The notes under the pieces are model-generated. The model did not search any database. It had not been told where the DNA came from and saw only the letters and a list, made by a program, of their open reading frames with translations. Made by a program: the position numbers and the translations under genes. From Sulfurovum sp. (GTDB taxonomy: Bacteria; Campylobacterota; Campylobacteria; Campylobacterales; Sulfurovaceae): a stretch of DNA of 64,000 bases. Location: contig JAUZSQ010000084.1 in NCBI GenBank assembly GCA_030949325.1, positions 1 to 64,000 of the forward strand. The letters are read 5' to 3'. Positions 1-9,593 of the stretch are shown one piece after another; within the stretch, counting starts at the first letter, position 1, and each line of letters opens with the position of its first letter.

Positions 1-1042
1 AAGACACAAGTAACTGCTTCATTCTTAGCAACTATTGCCGTACAAAAATTTGAAGATGCATTGCCACTGTATAGACAAGCCAAAATATTTAAAAATAGAT
101 TTGGGGTTCCATTTAGTGATACTACACTCTCCAATTGGATGATAAAAGCTTCTGAAAAACTCAAACCTTTTAAGCAGAAGACTTAAGAGAGACTCTTAGA
201 GAATGAATATATACAAGCAGATGAGACTACACTACAAGTGGTGAATGCACACAAAAGGCAAAGCAACGAAGAAATCCTATATATGGCTAGGTGTAGGAAT
301 GGATAAATATAAAGTAGTCTATATGCACTATGCCAACAATAGAAGTGCCGTAGTAGCCTCTGAACTCTTTAAAGGTTTTAATGGCTATCTCCAAACAGAT
401 GGATATGCTGGATATAATGCTACAGTCCAAACAAATGATATGACACATTTAGCGTGTTGGGCTCACGCGAGGAGAAAGTTTGCAGATATAGTCAAATCAG
501 GAGTCAGTGACCTAGAAAGTAAGCGTTATGCACAAGAAGCCATAATACTTATACAAAAACTCTATAAAATAGAAAGAGAAATCAAAAGATGACCCTCCTG
601 ATAAAAAACTACTCATCAGAAAGAGAAATCTCAAGCTATCATCAACACCATAAGAGAATGGATTAACACAAAGTTCTATAAAGCACAAGAACTTGCTGGT
701 GCTATTGCTAAAGCATTTGTGTATCTTAATAATCAATTTGCTAAGTTAGAAGTCTATCTCACCGATGGCAGACTCAATATAGATAACAATGGAGCAGAAA
801 ACCATATAAGACCTATGGTACTTGGTAGGAAGAATTGGTTATTTGCTACATCTGTTAAAGGTGCTGAGGCTATTGCTACTTGGTACACTATTATAGAGAC
901 TGCTAAGGCTAATGGATTGGAACCATATCACTATTTGAAGTATCTTATGACTGAGTTTCCTTATTATCAAAGGGATGGTAGAGATATTGAAGCGTTGTTA
1001 CCTTGGAATGTAAGTGATGATGGGGTAGTTAGGATTTCTTAG
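1..1042 (+). pseudogene. tnpC: IS66 TnpC transposase, degenerate copy
   Basis: DDE transposase (TnpC) of an IS66 element. Recognisable parts are DETTLQVV near 217-240, TDGYAGYN near 410, CWAHARRKF near 457-481 and NGAENHIRPMVLGRKNW near 788-836. Compared with copy 2 it has an in-frame TAA at about 184 caused by a compensating insertion/deletion, an extra G near 257, an extra A near 587 and a missing A near 623. At about 82, where copy 2 is frameshifted, copy 1 keeps the frame. The two copies therefore carry different lesions. As written it cannot make a full transposase; some indels may be sequence errors. Confidence 0.85.
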
Positions 1043-1070
1043 GGGTTGGTGGGGTTATTATGGGGGTTAC
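1..1070 (+). mobile_element. IS66-family element, copy 1 (3' part)
   Basis: This is the downstream part of an IS66-type insertion sequence; its start lies outside the window. It is nearly identical to the copy ending at 28234, in the same orientation. Both copies share sequence up to a terminal GGGGGTTAC and then diverge completely, so the right end is placed at 1070. The reverse complement of the end begins GTAACCCCC, which suits an IS66-type terminal repeat. The neighbour across the end is a RAYT gene that it truncates. Confidence 0.88.
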
Positions 1071-1402
1071 GTTTTATGTGCTTTTTTATAAAATTTAAAT
1101 TGTTTCAGTAGGGTATGGGCGTTTTCTCTTTGTAGTAGTTTCAAAAGTGCTTTTGCTGTAAATGATTTGAAGTGTCTCATACTCTTAGCAACATCATCAC
1201 TTTGAACGATAAGGTGTATATGATTTTCAAGCATTACATAGGCATAGAGTTTGAGGTTTTCTTCTTTTTGTAAATGTTTTAAGCTTTGAATCAATATATC
1301 GACACTCTCTTTTCGTGTAAATATCGGTAACCAATTAAGTATCGTACACGTTACAAAATGTGGATGTGTTGGTTCATGTATTTTATATCTACTTCGTCCC
1401 AT
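1071..1402 (-). pseudogene. REP-associated tyrosine transposase (RAYT), 3' truncated
   Basis: Member of the Y1 (HUH) transposase family, REP-associated subgroup. The start MGRSRYKI, the strand FVTCTILNWLPIF and the HUH motif NHIHLIVQ (metal-binding histidines) are visible. The frame runs for about 111 residues and then enters the IS66 terminus, whose GTAAC end supplies the stop codon. The C-terminal part expected to carry the catalytic Tyr is missing. Palindromes of REP type lie just upstream of its start (1462-1512), which fits a RAYT/REP pair later broken by IS66. Confidence 0.78.
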
Positions 1403-1461
1403 GGGTATAGTATAGCTCTTTTATTTGAATAGTTTGGTTAGTGTTGTGTGTCTCGTATGCA

Positions 1462-1512
1462 TTCCCACCGAGGACGGTGGGAACGAGAAAGGGCAGACAC
1501 AGAGGTCTGCCC
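1462..1512. repeat. REP-like double palindrome
   Basis: There are two perfect short inverted repeats in a row. TTCCCACCG/CGGTGGGAA has 9-bp arms and a 4-nt loop (1462-1483). GGGCAGAC/GTCTGCCC has 8-bp arms and a 6-nt loop (1491-1512). The position directly upstream of the truncated RAYT gene and the paired-hairpin form suggest a REP element mobilised by that transposase. It could also act as a transcription terminator for neighbours. Confidence 0.6.
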
Positions 1513-1531
1513 CTACTTACTTGTCATACTA

Positions 1532-2095
1532 TTACCCTCTCGCAAAAAACCACATAAAAGCAAACATCAAACCCGAAGATTTGGCGATACTTTCGTCAAA
1601 GATGAAGGCTTTGGCTTCTGAGATGCTCAGGGTAATGACTTCGATTTCTTCGGAGTCTATCCCTCCTCCTTCGCTGACTTTCATCGTTTCATCTACTTGG
1701 GCATAATACAAGGTTTGCTTAGACCCTGCGAAGCCTACTGAGCTGTGAAAAGAGGTGATTCTTTGCATATCTTCTACTTTGACGGCATAGCCACATTCTT
1801 CTTCTATCTCTTCTTTGGCAATCTCTATGAGGCTTAGGTCTTTATCTACTATTCCTGCACAAAGTTCTACGGTCATACCATTTTGATTGTTGCAATAGAC
1901 AGCAGGACGAAACTGTTTGACTACGATAAAGGCTTCTTTGTCACGGTGATAAATGAGTATAGCTACAGAATCATGGGCTTGTATGAGTTCCCAAGTCTTG
2001 GCTTGGTTGTTTTGCTCATATCTGGCTAAAGAAGTTTTGATGAAATGTGCGTTGACTAGAGGTTCTAGTTGAAAATTTTGAATCTTAGATGACAT
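1532..2095 (-). CDS. NUDIX hydrolase, NUDT14/UDP-sugar diphosphatase-like
   Basis: A 187-residue NUDIX hydrolase. The Nudix-box region is around residues 75-105: ELCAGIVDKDLSL, then IAKEEIEEECGY. The two-residue extension before EIA-EE-EECGY resembles the NUDT14 (UDP-glucose/ADP-ribose pyrophosphatase) subgroup rather than MutT. FRPAVY upstream and a late aromatic tail also fit. The substrate is probably a nucleoside diphosphate sugar; this is inferred from the family. The start overlaps the end of the M23 peptidase gene by 11 bp, so the two are probably co-transcribed. Confidence 0.85.
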   Translation of the reverse strand: MSSKIQNFQLEPLVNAHFIKTSLARYEQNNQAKTWELIQAHDSVAILIYHRDKEAFIVVKQFRPAVYCNNQNGMTVELCAGIVDKDLSLIEIAKEEIEEECGYAVKVEDMQRITSFHSSVGFAGSKQTLYYAQVDETMKVSEGGGIDSEEIEVITLSISEAKAFIFDESIAKSSGLMFAFMWFFARG

Positions 2096-3389
2096 GGTCT
2101 ATCCTTATACTGCGTTGTTCCAAAGTATGCCAGATAAATGGTTTACCTTGGGTTTTGATATGCTCCAAAAGTTTGGTCTTATTCTCTTTGGCATTTTTGA
2201 TATTGACGGTTTTATATTTGGTGGTACTCGTAGCCTCATATTTGGTCATCTTCTTCAAGATAGTACGCTTGGCACTTTTACGGCTCAATACTTTCATAGG
2301 GTTAATCCAGCGACCATTTTTGGTCAATCCAAAATGTAGATGTGGTCCTGTACTGCGTCCTGTGCTTCCTACATGACCAATAATCTGTCCTTTTTTGACA
2401 TAAGAGCCTCGCTTGACACGAATACGGCTTTGGTGTGCGTACAAGGAGACATATCCTCCATCGTGCTTAATCTTGACTACCTTACCATAGCCTCCCATAT
2501 AGCCAGAGAATATCACCCTCCCTGCATTCACAGCCAACAACGGTGTACCTCGTTTTGCTCCAAAGTCTGTGCCATGATGGGGACGATAACGCTTCAGTAT
2601 CGGATGAAAACGCCGACGTGAAAAAGAAGAGGTAATCCGTGCATGACGCAAAGGCATGATAAAGCGATGCTTTTTACCTTTGACCTTGACACGTCTTGTA
2701 TAGGTGACTTTCTTTCTGCCCTTGACCGTATACGCCTGAGATTTCTTGCTACTGGTATAGCCATATCCGTCCTCATCGGCATAAATAAGTTGTTTTTTAC
2801 CTTTGGAATCTAGCATCGCTATCTTGATATGTGGCATATAATAAGGCTTTCCCATACGCGTCTTTTGCACATAGATAAAAGAAAGCGTATCACCTTTTTT
2901 GAGTCCTCTGGTATTGACTGTGCCTTTGAGAAGCTGTGACATTTTATCAGCAAGGGCAGGATAGTGCAAGGTTTTTTTGATGTCGGTGTGAGGATTAGAA
3001 TAAATAGTTACCGTGGCACTATACTCTTTTTCTTTGTACGAAATAGGGATAATATCAAAAATAAAACGCCCACTCCTTCGCTCTTTGGCAAGACGAATTT
3101 GCATCTCTTCCCCAATAGGCACAAGCACTTGTTCAATAGACTCATCAGTATCTTTGAGGACATAAAATGCTTGATTGGCTTGAATTTCTGAAAGATATTT
3201 ACTATCTTCTTCCGAAATACCACTATCTACGGCAAACTCCATCCCCTGTCTTTGCACATATTGCGAAAAGCTTTCACCCTTTTGCCATGTCTGTACACTC
3301 AGCTTCGCACCAAACAATACAGAAGACAAGCACAGCGACACTAGAAACACCCAAACCATACTCACGTTGATACCTTTGACACTTCTCAT
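2085..3389 (-). CDS. M23 zinc metallopeptidase, Csd3/Pgp3-like peptidoglycan endopeptidase
   Basis: A 434-residue exported LytM/M23 peptidase, close in size and layout to Helicobacter Csd3 and Campylobacter Pgp3, which trim peptidoglycan crosslinks and shape the cell. A hydrophobic N-terminal segment (residues 10-27, VWVFLVSLCLSSVLFG) is a signal peptide or anchor. Zinc-binding and catalytic motifs are HHGTDFGA (about 270), SLYAHQ (about 315) and GPHLHFGL (about 350). The neighbouring pgbA-like, glcD and yihY genes match, from memory, the Campylobacter jejuni order around the Pgp3 gene. Confidence 0.88.
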   Translation of the reverse strand: MRSVKGINVSMVWVFLVSLCLSSVLFGAKLSVQTWQKGESFSQYVQRQGMEFAVDSGISEEDSKYLSEIQANQAFYVLKDTDESIEQVLVPIGEEMQIRLAKERRSGRFIFDIIPISYKEKEYSATVTIYSNPHTDIKKTLHYPALADKMSQLLKGTVNTRGLKKGDTLSFIYVQKTRMGKPYYMPHIKIAMLDSKGKKQLIYADEDGYGYTSSKKSQAYTVKGRKKVTYTRRVKVKGKKHRFIMPLRHARITSSFSRRRFHPILKRYRPHHGTDFGAKRGTPLLAVNAGRVIFSGYMGGYGKVVKIKHDGGYVSLYAHQSRIRVKRGSYVKKGQIIGHVGSTGRSTGPHLHFGLTKNGRWINPMKVLSRKSAKRTILKKMTKYEATSTTKYKTVNIKNAKENKTKLLEHIKTQGKPFIWHTLEQRSIRIDHVI

Positions 3390-3480
3390 ACTTCACTACC
3401 CTCTTGTAAATCTACTGCCATTATACAACAGTTGAATGTATTTATCCCAAGATATGACTAAACTTTTACTATATTGTTAG

Positions 3481-3486
3481 TATAAT
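3481..3486 (+). promoter_or_regulatory. -10 box, probable promoter for the pgbA-like/glcD pair
   Basis: A consensus TATAAT lies 28 bp before the ATG at 3514 in the divergent intergenic region. The upstream sequence is AT-rich with no clear -35, as is common in Campylobacterota. A ribosome-binding site AAAGGA precedes the start. Confidence 0.5.
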
Positions 3487-3513
3487 CAACCTACTAAATA
3501 TCAAAGGATTACT

Positions 3514-4197
3514 ATGTACAAAATAGTACTGCTCTCTGTCTTCTCTTTACCTCTTTTTGCAGGGTTTTTCCCTTCTACTGTCCATACTTCTGTGCAATCG
3601 GTCAATGACACATCTATCATGCTACAAAAGCCCTTTATGCATAATGGTATGACTGCTGTCGTCGTACATAGTTATGACAAGACGCTTCATGCTATTAACT
3701 CTCGTTTGACTCAAACGGGCTTAGATGGTACTAGCATACTTATCTCAGCTGACATCATACACCATGATGAACTCCCTACAGTCAAAACCACCGTGCGTAA
3801 GGGCGACAAAGTCATAGGTGGATACCTCTATAACAATGTCTTGGTTCTAGCTCCTGATGCTGATACCTATGCACGAGTGACCAAAAGCTATAACAAAAAG
3901 TGGATACATCCTGACCTATTTGCACTCTATCTCTCCGTAGAAGGAGAAGGCAGAGCTACCAAAGCTAACCTACTACACTTTGCTAAGAAATATCAAGTCG
4001 GTCTCATTTATATCGTACACAAAGATTCAGAAGTCCTCCTTGACCCTATTTCAGGTGTAGTCATCGCCAAGAAAGCCCGTATAGGTAGCGTGAGCCAAGG
4101 AAAGTTTCCCTTTTATATGCGTTTTGATAGTATAGAGAGTGGTTGGTTTGGTGGCAGTGAAACAGGCAATTATTATCAAGCTGTAGGAGCGTTATAA
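3514..4197 (+). CDS. PgbA-type (plasminogen-binding protein N-terminal domain) exported protein
   Basis: A 227-residue protein with a signal peptide (MYKIVLLSVFSLPLFAGFF). It resembles the N-terminal domain of Helicobacter PgbA/PgbB, which is widespread in Campylobacterota next to glcD. That domain contains lines such as HNGMTAVVVHSYD, KGDKVIGGYLYNNVLVLAP and EVLLDPISG. It lacks the long charged C-terminal region of the named plasminogen binders, so plasminogen binding should not be assumed. The stop codon overlaps the start of glcD (4197), suggesting translational coupling. Confidence 0.75.
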   Translation: MYKIVLLSVFSLPLFAGFFPSTVHTSVQSVNDTSIMLQKPFMHNGMTAVVVHSYDKTLHAINSRLTQTGLDGTSILISADIIHHDELPTVKTTVRKGDKVIGGYLYNNVLVLAPDADTYARVTKSYNKKWIHPDLFALYLSVEGEGRATKANLLHFAKKYQVGLIYIVHKDSEVLLDPISGVVIAKKARIGSVSQGKFPFYMRFDSIESGWFGGSETGNYYQAVGAL

Positions 4198-5589
4198 TGT
4201 TAGACAAAAAAGCGATTCAATACTTTGAAACACTCTTAGGCAAAGAAAATGTGTATTCAGACAAAGCCCATCTCATTGCCTATTCTTATGATGCAACGCG
4301 TACACGTTTTGAGCCTGAGGCTGTGGTATTTCCTAGAGATGAAGCAGATGTCTCTGATATTCTCATCTATTGTAATACCCATCAAATCGTCATCACCCCT
4401 AGAGGGGCAGGTTCGGGCTTTACAGGTGGGGCATTGCCAACCAATGGTGGTATCATACTTAGGCATGGAAAAGCACATGAACAAAATCCTTGAGATTGAT
4501 ATGCAAAATATGGTAGCCGTCGTACAACCTGGACTCATCAATATGGATTTACAAAATGCCGCAGCAGAAGTAGGCTTGATGTACCCTCCTGACCCTGCGA
4601 GTGAAGCCTACTCTACCCTTGGTGGCAATGTCAGTGAAAATGCAGGAGGAATGCGTGCTGCGAAGTATGGCATTACCAAAGATTATGTCATGGCTTTACG
4701 TGCTGTGCGTAGCAATGGTGATATTATCCGTGCAGGAAAACGTACTATCAAAGATGTAGCAGGATACAACATAGCAGGTATTCTTATCGCTTCAGAAGGC
4801 ACACTAGCCGTCCTTACAGAGATTACACTCAAGCTCATCCCCAAACCCAAATATACCAAAGGCTATATGGGTATTTTCCCTAGCGTTGATGATGCGATGA
4901 ATGCTGTATTCAAATCTCTAGCCTTGGGTGCAAATCCTGTGGCAATGGAGTTTATGGATGCGCTTGTTGTCCAAGCCCTCAAAGAAAAGTTAGGGGTAGA
5001 TTTACCTGCTGAAGCTGGGGCATTGCTCATTGGTGATGTCGATGGCAATGTACCCGAAGAAGTCGCCTTTCAGCTCGAAACCCTCGAAGCGTCTTTCAAG
5101 GCAAACAATGCCCAATCCTTTATCGTTGCTCGTGATGAAGCCCATCGTAATGAACTATGGTACGCACGACGTAATGCTTCTCCTGCTATCACTATCTTTG
5201 GGAACAAAAAGCTCAATGAAGATATTTCTGTACCTCGTTCTATGTTACCAAAGGCACTCGAAAATATTTATGCCATTGGCAAAAAGTATAACTTCAAAGT
5301 CCCTTGTTTTGGTCACGCAGGAGATGGCAATATTCACGTCAATGTCATGGTAGAAGATGGCTCAGACGAAGAAGCCTTACACCGAGGTCACCAAGCCATA
5401 GAAGAGATTTTCCAAATGGTCGTTGATATGGGTGGGACACTCTCAGGTGAGCATGGTATCGGTACGTCCAAAGCACCTTTTATGGGTATTGCTTTTAACG
5501 ATATGGAAATACAACTCTTTAAAGACATCAAGAAATCATTTGACCCCAACAATATTCTCAACCCTGGGAAAATGGGATTACCCAACTAA
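4197..5589 (+). CDS. glcD: FAD-linked oxidase, glycolate oxidase subunit GlcD-like (frameshifted)
   Basis: Oxidises an alpha-hydroxy acid such as glycolate or D-lactate with FAD. The N-terminal FAD-binding domain is visible (DATRTRFEPEAVVFPRDEADV, PRGAGSGFTGGALPT; then PPDPASEAYSTLGGNVSENAGG). The C-terminal FAD-oxidase domain ends with FGHAGDGNIHVN, SGEHGIG and FDPNNILNPGKMG. The frame shifts once at about 4458-4465, between GGII and MEKHMNKILEID. All family motifs are present on either side, so a one-base error or a very recent mutation is likely. It sits between the PgbA-like gene and yihY. Confidence 0.85.
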
Positions 5590-5644
5590 GTGATACAGTC
5601 AAATACCCCATTCAAGTCTCTTTTTAAAAATTATTACCTTTTTT

Positions 5645-6427
5645 TTGAGAGACTTTTACAAAGACCTCTTTGATGATAAATTAAGCCATTATGCATCAAG
5701 TTTGAGTTGGAGTACTATTTTCTCTATTATCCCTCTCTTGGTCATTACCCTCTCTGTTTTTACCACGATGCCTTTGTTTAATTCTATGTATGACAAAGTC
5801 GAAGCACTCATTTTTTCCAACCTCTTGCCTACTGAGTCCAAAGAAATCATGCGATACATCAATACCTTTATGGAGAACTCTGATAAGCTAGGCTATGTAG
5901 GAGCATTTTATGTCACTTTTGCCTCCATAATGTTTTTTAAAAATTATGATTATATTGTCAATAAAATTTTCAACACCCCCTCACGTCGTATTTTTCAAGC
6001 TTTTAAAACCTATATACTCTTAGTCCTTATCATCCCTACTTTGATGGCTAGTTCTTTTTATCTCTCTGCTGTACTTCAAGTGTATTTGGACAAAAGCAGT
6101 ATCACGAGCATGATTCATCTCTATAGTATATTACCCTACTTCATCGTATGGATGATGTTTTATGTAGCTTACCAACTCTCTCCCAATACAGACATAGAGA
6201 TTTCTTCTGCCCTCATTAGCTCTTTTATCACCTCTTTGGTATGGTATTTGAGTAAAAGTGCCTTTGTGTTTTATGTCTTACACAACAAAACGTATGCCAG
6301 TATCTATGGTAGTGTTTCTACTTTACTCTTCTTCTTTTTGTGGATTTATATCTCTTGGGCTATTTTTATTCATGGCTTGAAGTTTTGTGCCTTACTCAAC
6401 CAAGGCGAAGAGATAGAAAGTATATAA
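5645..6427 (+). CDS. YihY/virulence factor BrkB family inner membrane protein
   Basis: A 260-residue polytopic membrane protein of the YihY family, historically mislabelled ribonuclease BN. The start FYKDLFDDKLSHYASSLSWSTIFSIIPLL and the late helices LFFFLWIYISWAIFIHGLKF are characteristic. About six transmembrane segments are visible. The start chosen is TTG at 5645, because no in-frame ATG lies close by. Its 3' end overlaps the convergent comEC gene by 36 bp (6392-6427). Function is unknown. Confidence 0.8.
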   Translation: MRDFYKDLFDDKLSHYASSLSWSTIFSIIPLLVITLSVFTTMPLFNSMYDKVEALIFSNLLPTESKEIMRYINTFMENSDKLGYVGAFYVTFASIMFFKNYDYIVNKIFNTPSRRIFQAFKTYILLVLIIPTLMASSFYLSAVLQVYLDKSSITSMIHLYSILPYFIVWMMFYVAYQLSPNTDIEISSALISSFITSLVWYLSKSAFVFYVLHNKTYASIYGSVSTLLFFFLWIYISWAIFIHGLKFCALLNQGEEIESI

Positions 6428-7660
6428 ACCCGCACTCAAAAGCAATAATACCCATAACTTTTTGGAAAATATCGCCCCTAAAGAAAGCATGATATAAGGT
6501 ACTAGCATCCACAAAGGAAAGCCTACTTCATAGCTCTCTTGTGGCAAAGCAAAGAGTCCTAACAATAGCGTATCGAGCATATCCCCATAACCTACAAGAT
6601 GCAAAAGCATCACCAAAGGGTAAAACACAATAAATGCCAAAGATAAAAAAGGCGACAAAAGCTGATAAAGGCTTGTCACTTCAAAAATACCATGTACCAC
6701 AGGAAGCATCAAGACAAAGATACCAAAGGTCATCCATACCGTCACTACAAGGGCATGAAAGTTTTTGCTATACTGTAAGAGTAAAAAGATATAAAACACC
6801 CCTGAGACAGAAAGCCAAAAAGACAAAGAGACCAATAAAGAAGGAAATAATAAGACAAGACTCAACACAATACTGCTCAAGAAAGTAAAGCTCAAAAGCT
6901 CCATCCCCAACAACAACACGACCCATCCTACCAATACCATCGCATACGAACGCAACAATGAAGGAGGGAAATCTACCAACCATACATACAAACCCAAAAC
7001 CGTCATTGCCACCAGTCCCACATCAAAAAGGGCATGACGATAAGGGAAAAACTTTTGTTGCCAAGGACGATAGCCAAACAAAAGCACCCCATACACCAAA
7101 CCCCAAAGTATCCCCAAATGAAAACCACTCAAAGCCACCAAATGACTCACCCCAAGCCTTGCTATTTGTTGACGTAAGCTAGGGTCTATAGAAGTAGCAA
7201 AAAAAGATAGCCTTATAAAAGCTTTGTAAATGTGGGTCACTATGAGCAGACGCTACTTTGGCTAAAAGTCTGTCTTTACCTGTACTGTCTAAGCGTACTT
7301 GCTTCTTTATCTTACTTTTGATATAAAATGTACCTAAGTAGTCAGTAAATCCTATACTGTCATTAGGGAAGATTTGTACACGTAATCGGTACTGATTGAA
7401 GTCTTTTTTGAGATGTGTAGTGGTATAAAAGTGCAATCCCTCATCACTTTTGAGTTTAAGCACTTGATAACGTTTGTTTTTCTTGGTTTTTTCATATGCC
7501 AAAGTCACATGGGCATAAGTATAATAAAAAGGCTTGGTGATAAACCCTTGATATTCTTGATAGCTAAACAAAAGACGTATCACAATGAGTAGCAAAAGAA
7601 AAGCCATCACCTTGATAAAGCCTGTCTCTCAGGAAAGAGTTTGGGCTTTTCTAACTGCAT
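6392..7660 (-). CDS. comEC: ComEC/Rec2-type DNA uptake channel (frameshifted)
   Basis: Inner-membrane channel for transformation. The competence domain core is clear: LGVSHLVALSGFHLGILWG followed by many hydrophobic helices to 6392. The N-terminal part (7179-7610) carries a membrane helix and the OB-like domain ending SAHSDPHLQSFYKA. The frame changes at an A/T-rich run near 7195-7205. The likely true start is the ATG at 7660, giving MQLEKPKLFPERQ, 7 bp after the dnaB stop; this needs a second slip near 7610. The combined length of about 420 residues fits the short Campylobacterota form without a beta-lactamase domain. Confidence 0.8.
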
Positions 7661-7666
7661 GAGATA

Positions 7667-9593
7667 TTAGCCTATAAAAGGCATTTCTGCATTTATCGTC
7701 GCTTCCTGCATAGGAATATCACTGTCTTCATACTCTATAGAAAAAGCAGGAGTATGGCTCTTATCCACAAAGCGTGTAAAGTTTTTCTGAAAGACCAACG
7801 TCACGGTACCCGTAGGTCCATTTCTTTGTTTGCCAATAATAATCTCGGCATCTTCTTCAGATTTCTTACTAAAGTCAGAAGAATATTCTTTGCCATCAGC
7901 CTTGGCTTTCATCTCTTTTTTCTTTTTCCATGGCTTCACGATAGACATCATCACGATACACAAACAAAATAATATCAGCATCTTGTTCAATCGCACCTGA
8001 CTCACGCAAATCTGAAAGCATAGGACGCTTATTGTCCCTACTCTCCACCCCACGATTGAGCTGAGAGAGTGCGATAATCGGGATTTGAAGCTCTCTTGCT
8101 AGTTGCTTCAAACCTCGGGATATTTCAGATACCACTTGCTGTCGCCCCTCTTTATTGTCCCCTGACATCAATTGTAAATAGTCAATCACTGCCATCGTAA
8201 TCTCAGGATGCTGAGATTTGAGCTTACGCAATTTGGAACGTACATGATGAATCGTCGCATATCCCCCATCATCTACAAACAATTTCTTCTGAGAGAGTTC
8301 TTGTGTCGCAGCTGAAAGTTGAGACCACTGCTCATCCCTCAAATCCCCTACCCTCAGAGATTGCAAAGGTATAGAAGTCTTTGCCGAAAGCAATCGAAGC
8401 ATCAACTGCTCAGCAGGCATTTCCAAAGAAAAAAACGCCACCCCCTCATCACGCTCTAATGCTTTAAGTGTCATATTGAGGACAATTGCTGTATTATGAG
8501 TCACCGTCATATCCTCAAGCAAAAACAAATGATTCCCATCCAAAACAAAACCATAATAATCATCTACTTTATCATATTGGACTTTGATATCAGAATCTTC
8601 CAACTCTTTAGTAAATTCAAAACTATCATTTATAAACTTTAATTTAGAAAAATCTAATTTAGTTTTATACCCCTTATAATTAGTCTTAAATTTATCAGAC
8701 TTTGTTATATACTCAGATACTTCTATATTTAGAATATCTCCATGTGTATGGCGACCTTCATTTCGTGAGCGTTTCAATGAAAGAATATGAGACTTATTTA
8801 CACGATAATCAATGCCTTTATTTTGGCGTACCCAATACATCTCTTCTCGACCAGATGCTAACGAAAGTACATTACGAGGAGTAGAATCATCTCCCATTAG
8901 TCTATCCCCTATACAAACATCTTCTACTTTTTTGAGTGTACCATTATACATGAGGACATGGGTTCCCTTTCCTAGACATTTCCCCATGGCAGGACGTGCT
9001 GCGATAATGACCAAATCTCCTTTGCCAAAACCACTTGTTTTGTCGTTGAGGTCTTTGAATCCTGTGTCTGTACCAATGAGACGAGAATTACCCAAGAGTT
9101 TGAGACGTTCTATCTCTCCCATCATGGCTAGAGTAATTTCTTTGGATTCTCTAAAGTCTTCTGAGGTAGAATTTTGGGTGATTTCATAGAGCTTTTTTTC
9201 TACTAGGTTCATGACCTCATCAGCAGGTAAATCGTCTTCTATGGTGACTTTTTTAATCTCTGTTGCCAATCTTGCCAAGGCTCTTTTTGTAGATTTGGCT
9301 TTAATCTCTTTGACATAGGCTGAGGTATTACTAATAGGATTGGCAGAGAGTAAATCAAGCATAGCCACTTCATCAAAATGCTTGGTACTGATTAACTTAC
9401 TCCGTAAAAACTCATCATCTAAAGGTTTTTCTTCATTGTACAAAGATTCCATCGCTTCAAAGATATGTTGATGAAAAGGCAGATAAAAATCAGGGGCTTG
9501 TAATTGACTCGCAATCTCTTCATAGACTTCTGGGTCAAAGATAATAGCAGAAAGCACAGCCCGTTCGATATTGAGATTGTACATATTATCCAC
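7667..9593 (-). CDS. dnaB: Replicative DNA helicase DnaB, with intein (frameshifted C-terminus)
   Basis: Hexameric 5'-3' replicative helicase. The N-terminal domain begins [19 protein letters not shown]; the RecA-like domain starts [20 protein letters not shown]. The Walker A motif AARPAMGK-T is split by a 162-residue intein after Lys205, and the exteins rejoin as GK-T. Downstream are [26 protein letters not shown] (Walker B region), [15 protein letters not shown] and [15 protein letters not shown]. The frame breaks in a run of six T at 7916-7921. One fewer T restores [14 protein letters not shown] and the ending [14 protein letters not shown]. Without splicing the ATPase site would be destroyed. 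The start overlaps the ispG stop. Confidence 0.93.
8493..8978 (-). other. Mini-intein in the DnaB P-loop
   Basis: A 486-bp in-frame insertion encodes residues 206-367 of DnaB. It starts with the nucleophile Cys ([20 protein letters not shown], block A) and has block B around [14 protein letters not shown] (conserved His). It ends with a block F/G region [18 protein letters not shown] and VTHN, followed by Thr as the first C-extein residue. At 162 residues it lacks room for a LAGLIDADG homing endonuclease, so it is a mini-intein. Codon use is more AT-rich than in the flanking helicase, consistent with acquisition by transfer. Confidence 0.93.

Noticed and set aside
1425-1706. A 93-codon plus-strand frame.
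   Set aside because: It reads through REP palindromes and the antisense of the NUDIX gene.
5645-6427. Ribonuclease BN annotation for the YihY gene.
   Set aside because: The name is a historical error; the protein is polytopic with no nuclease motif.
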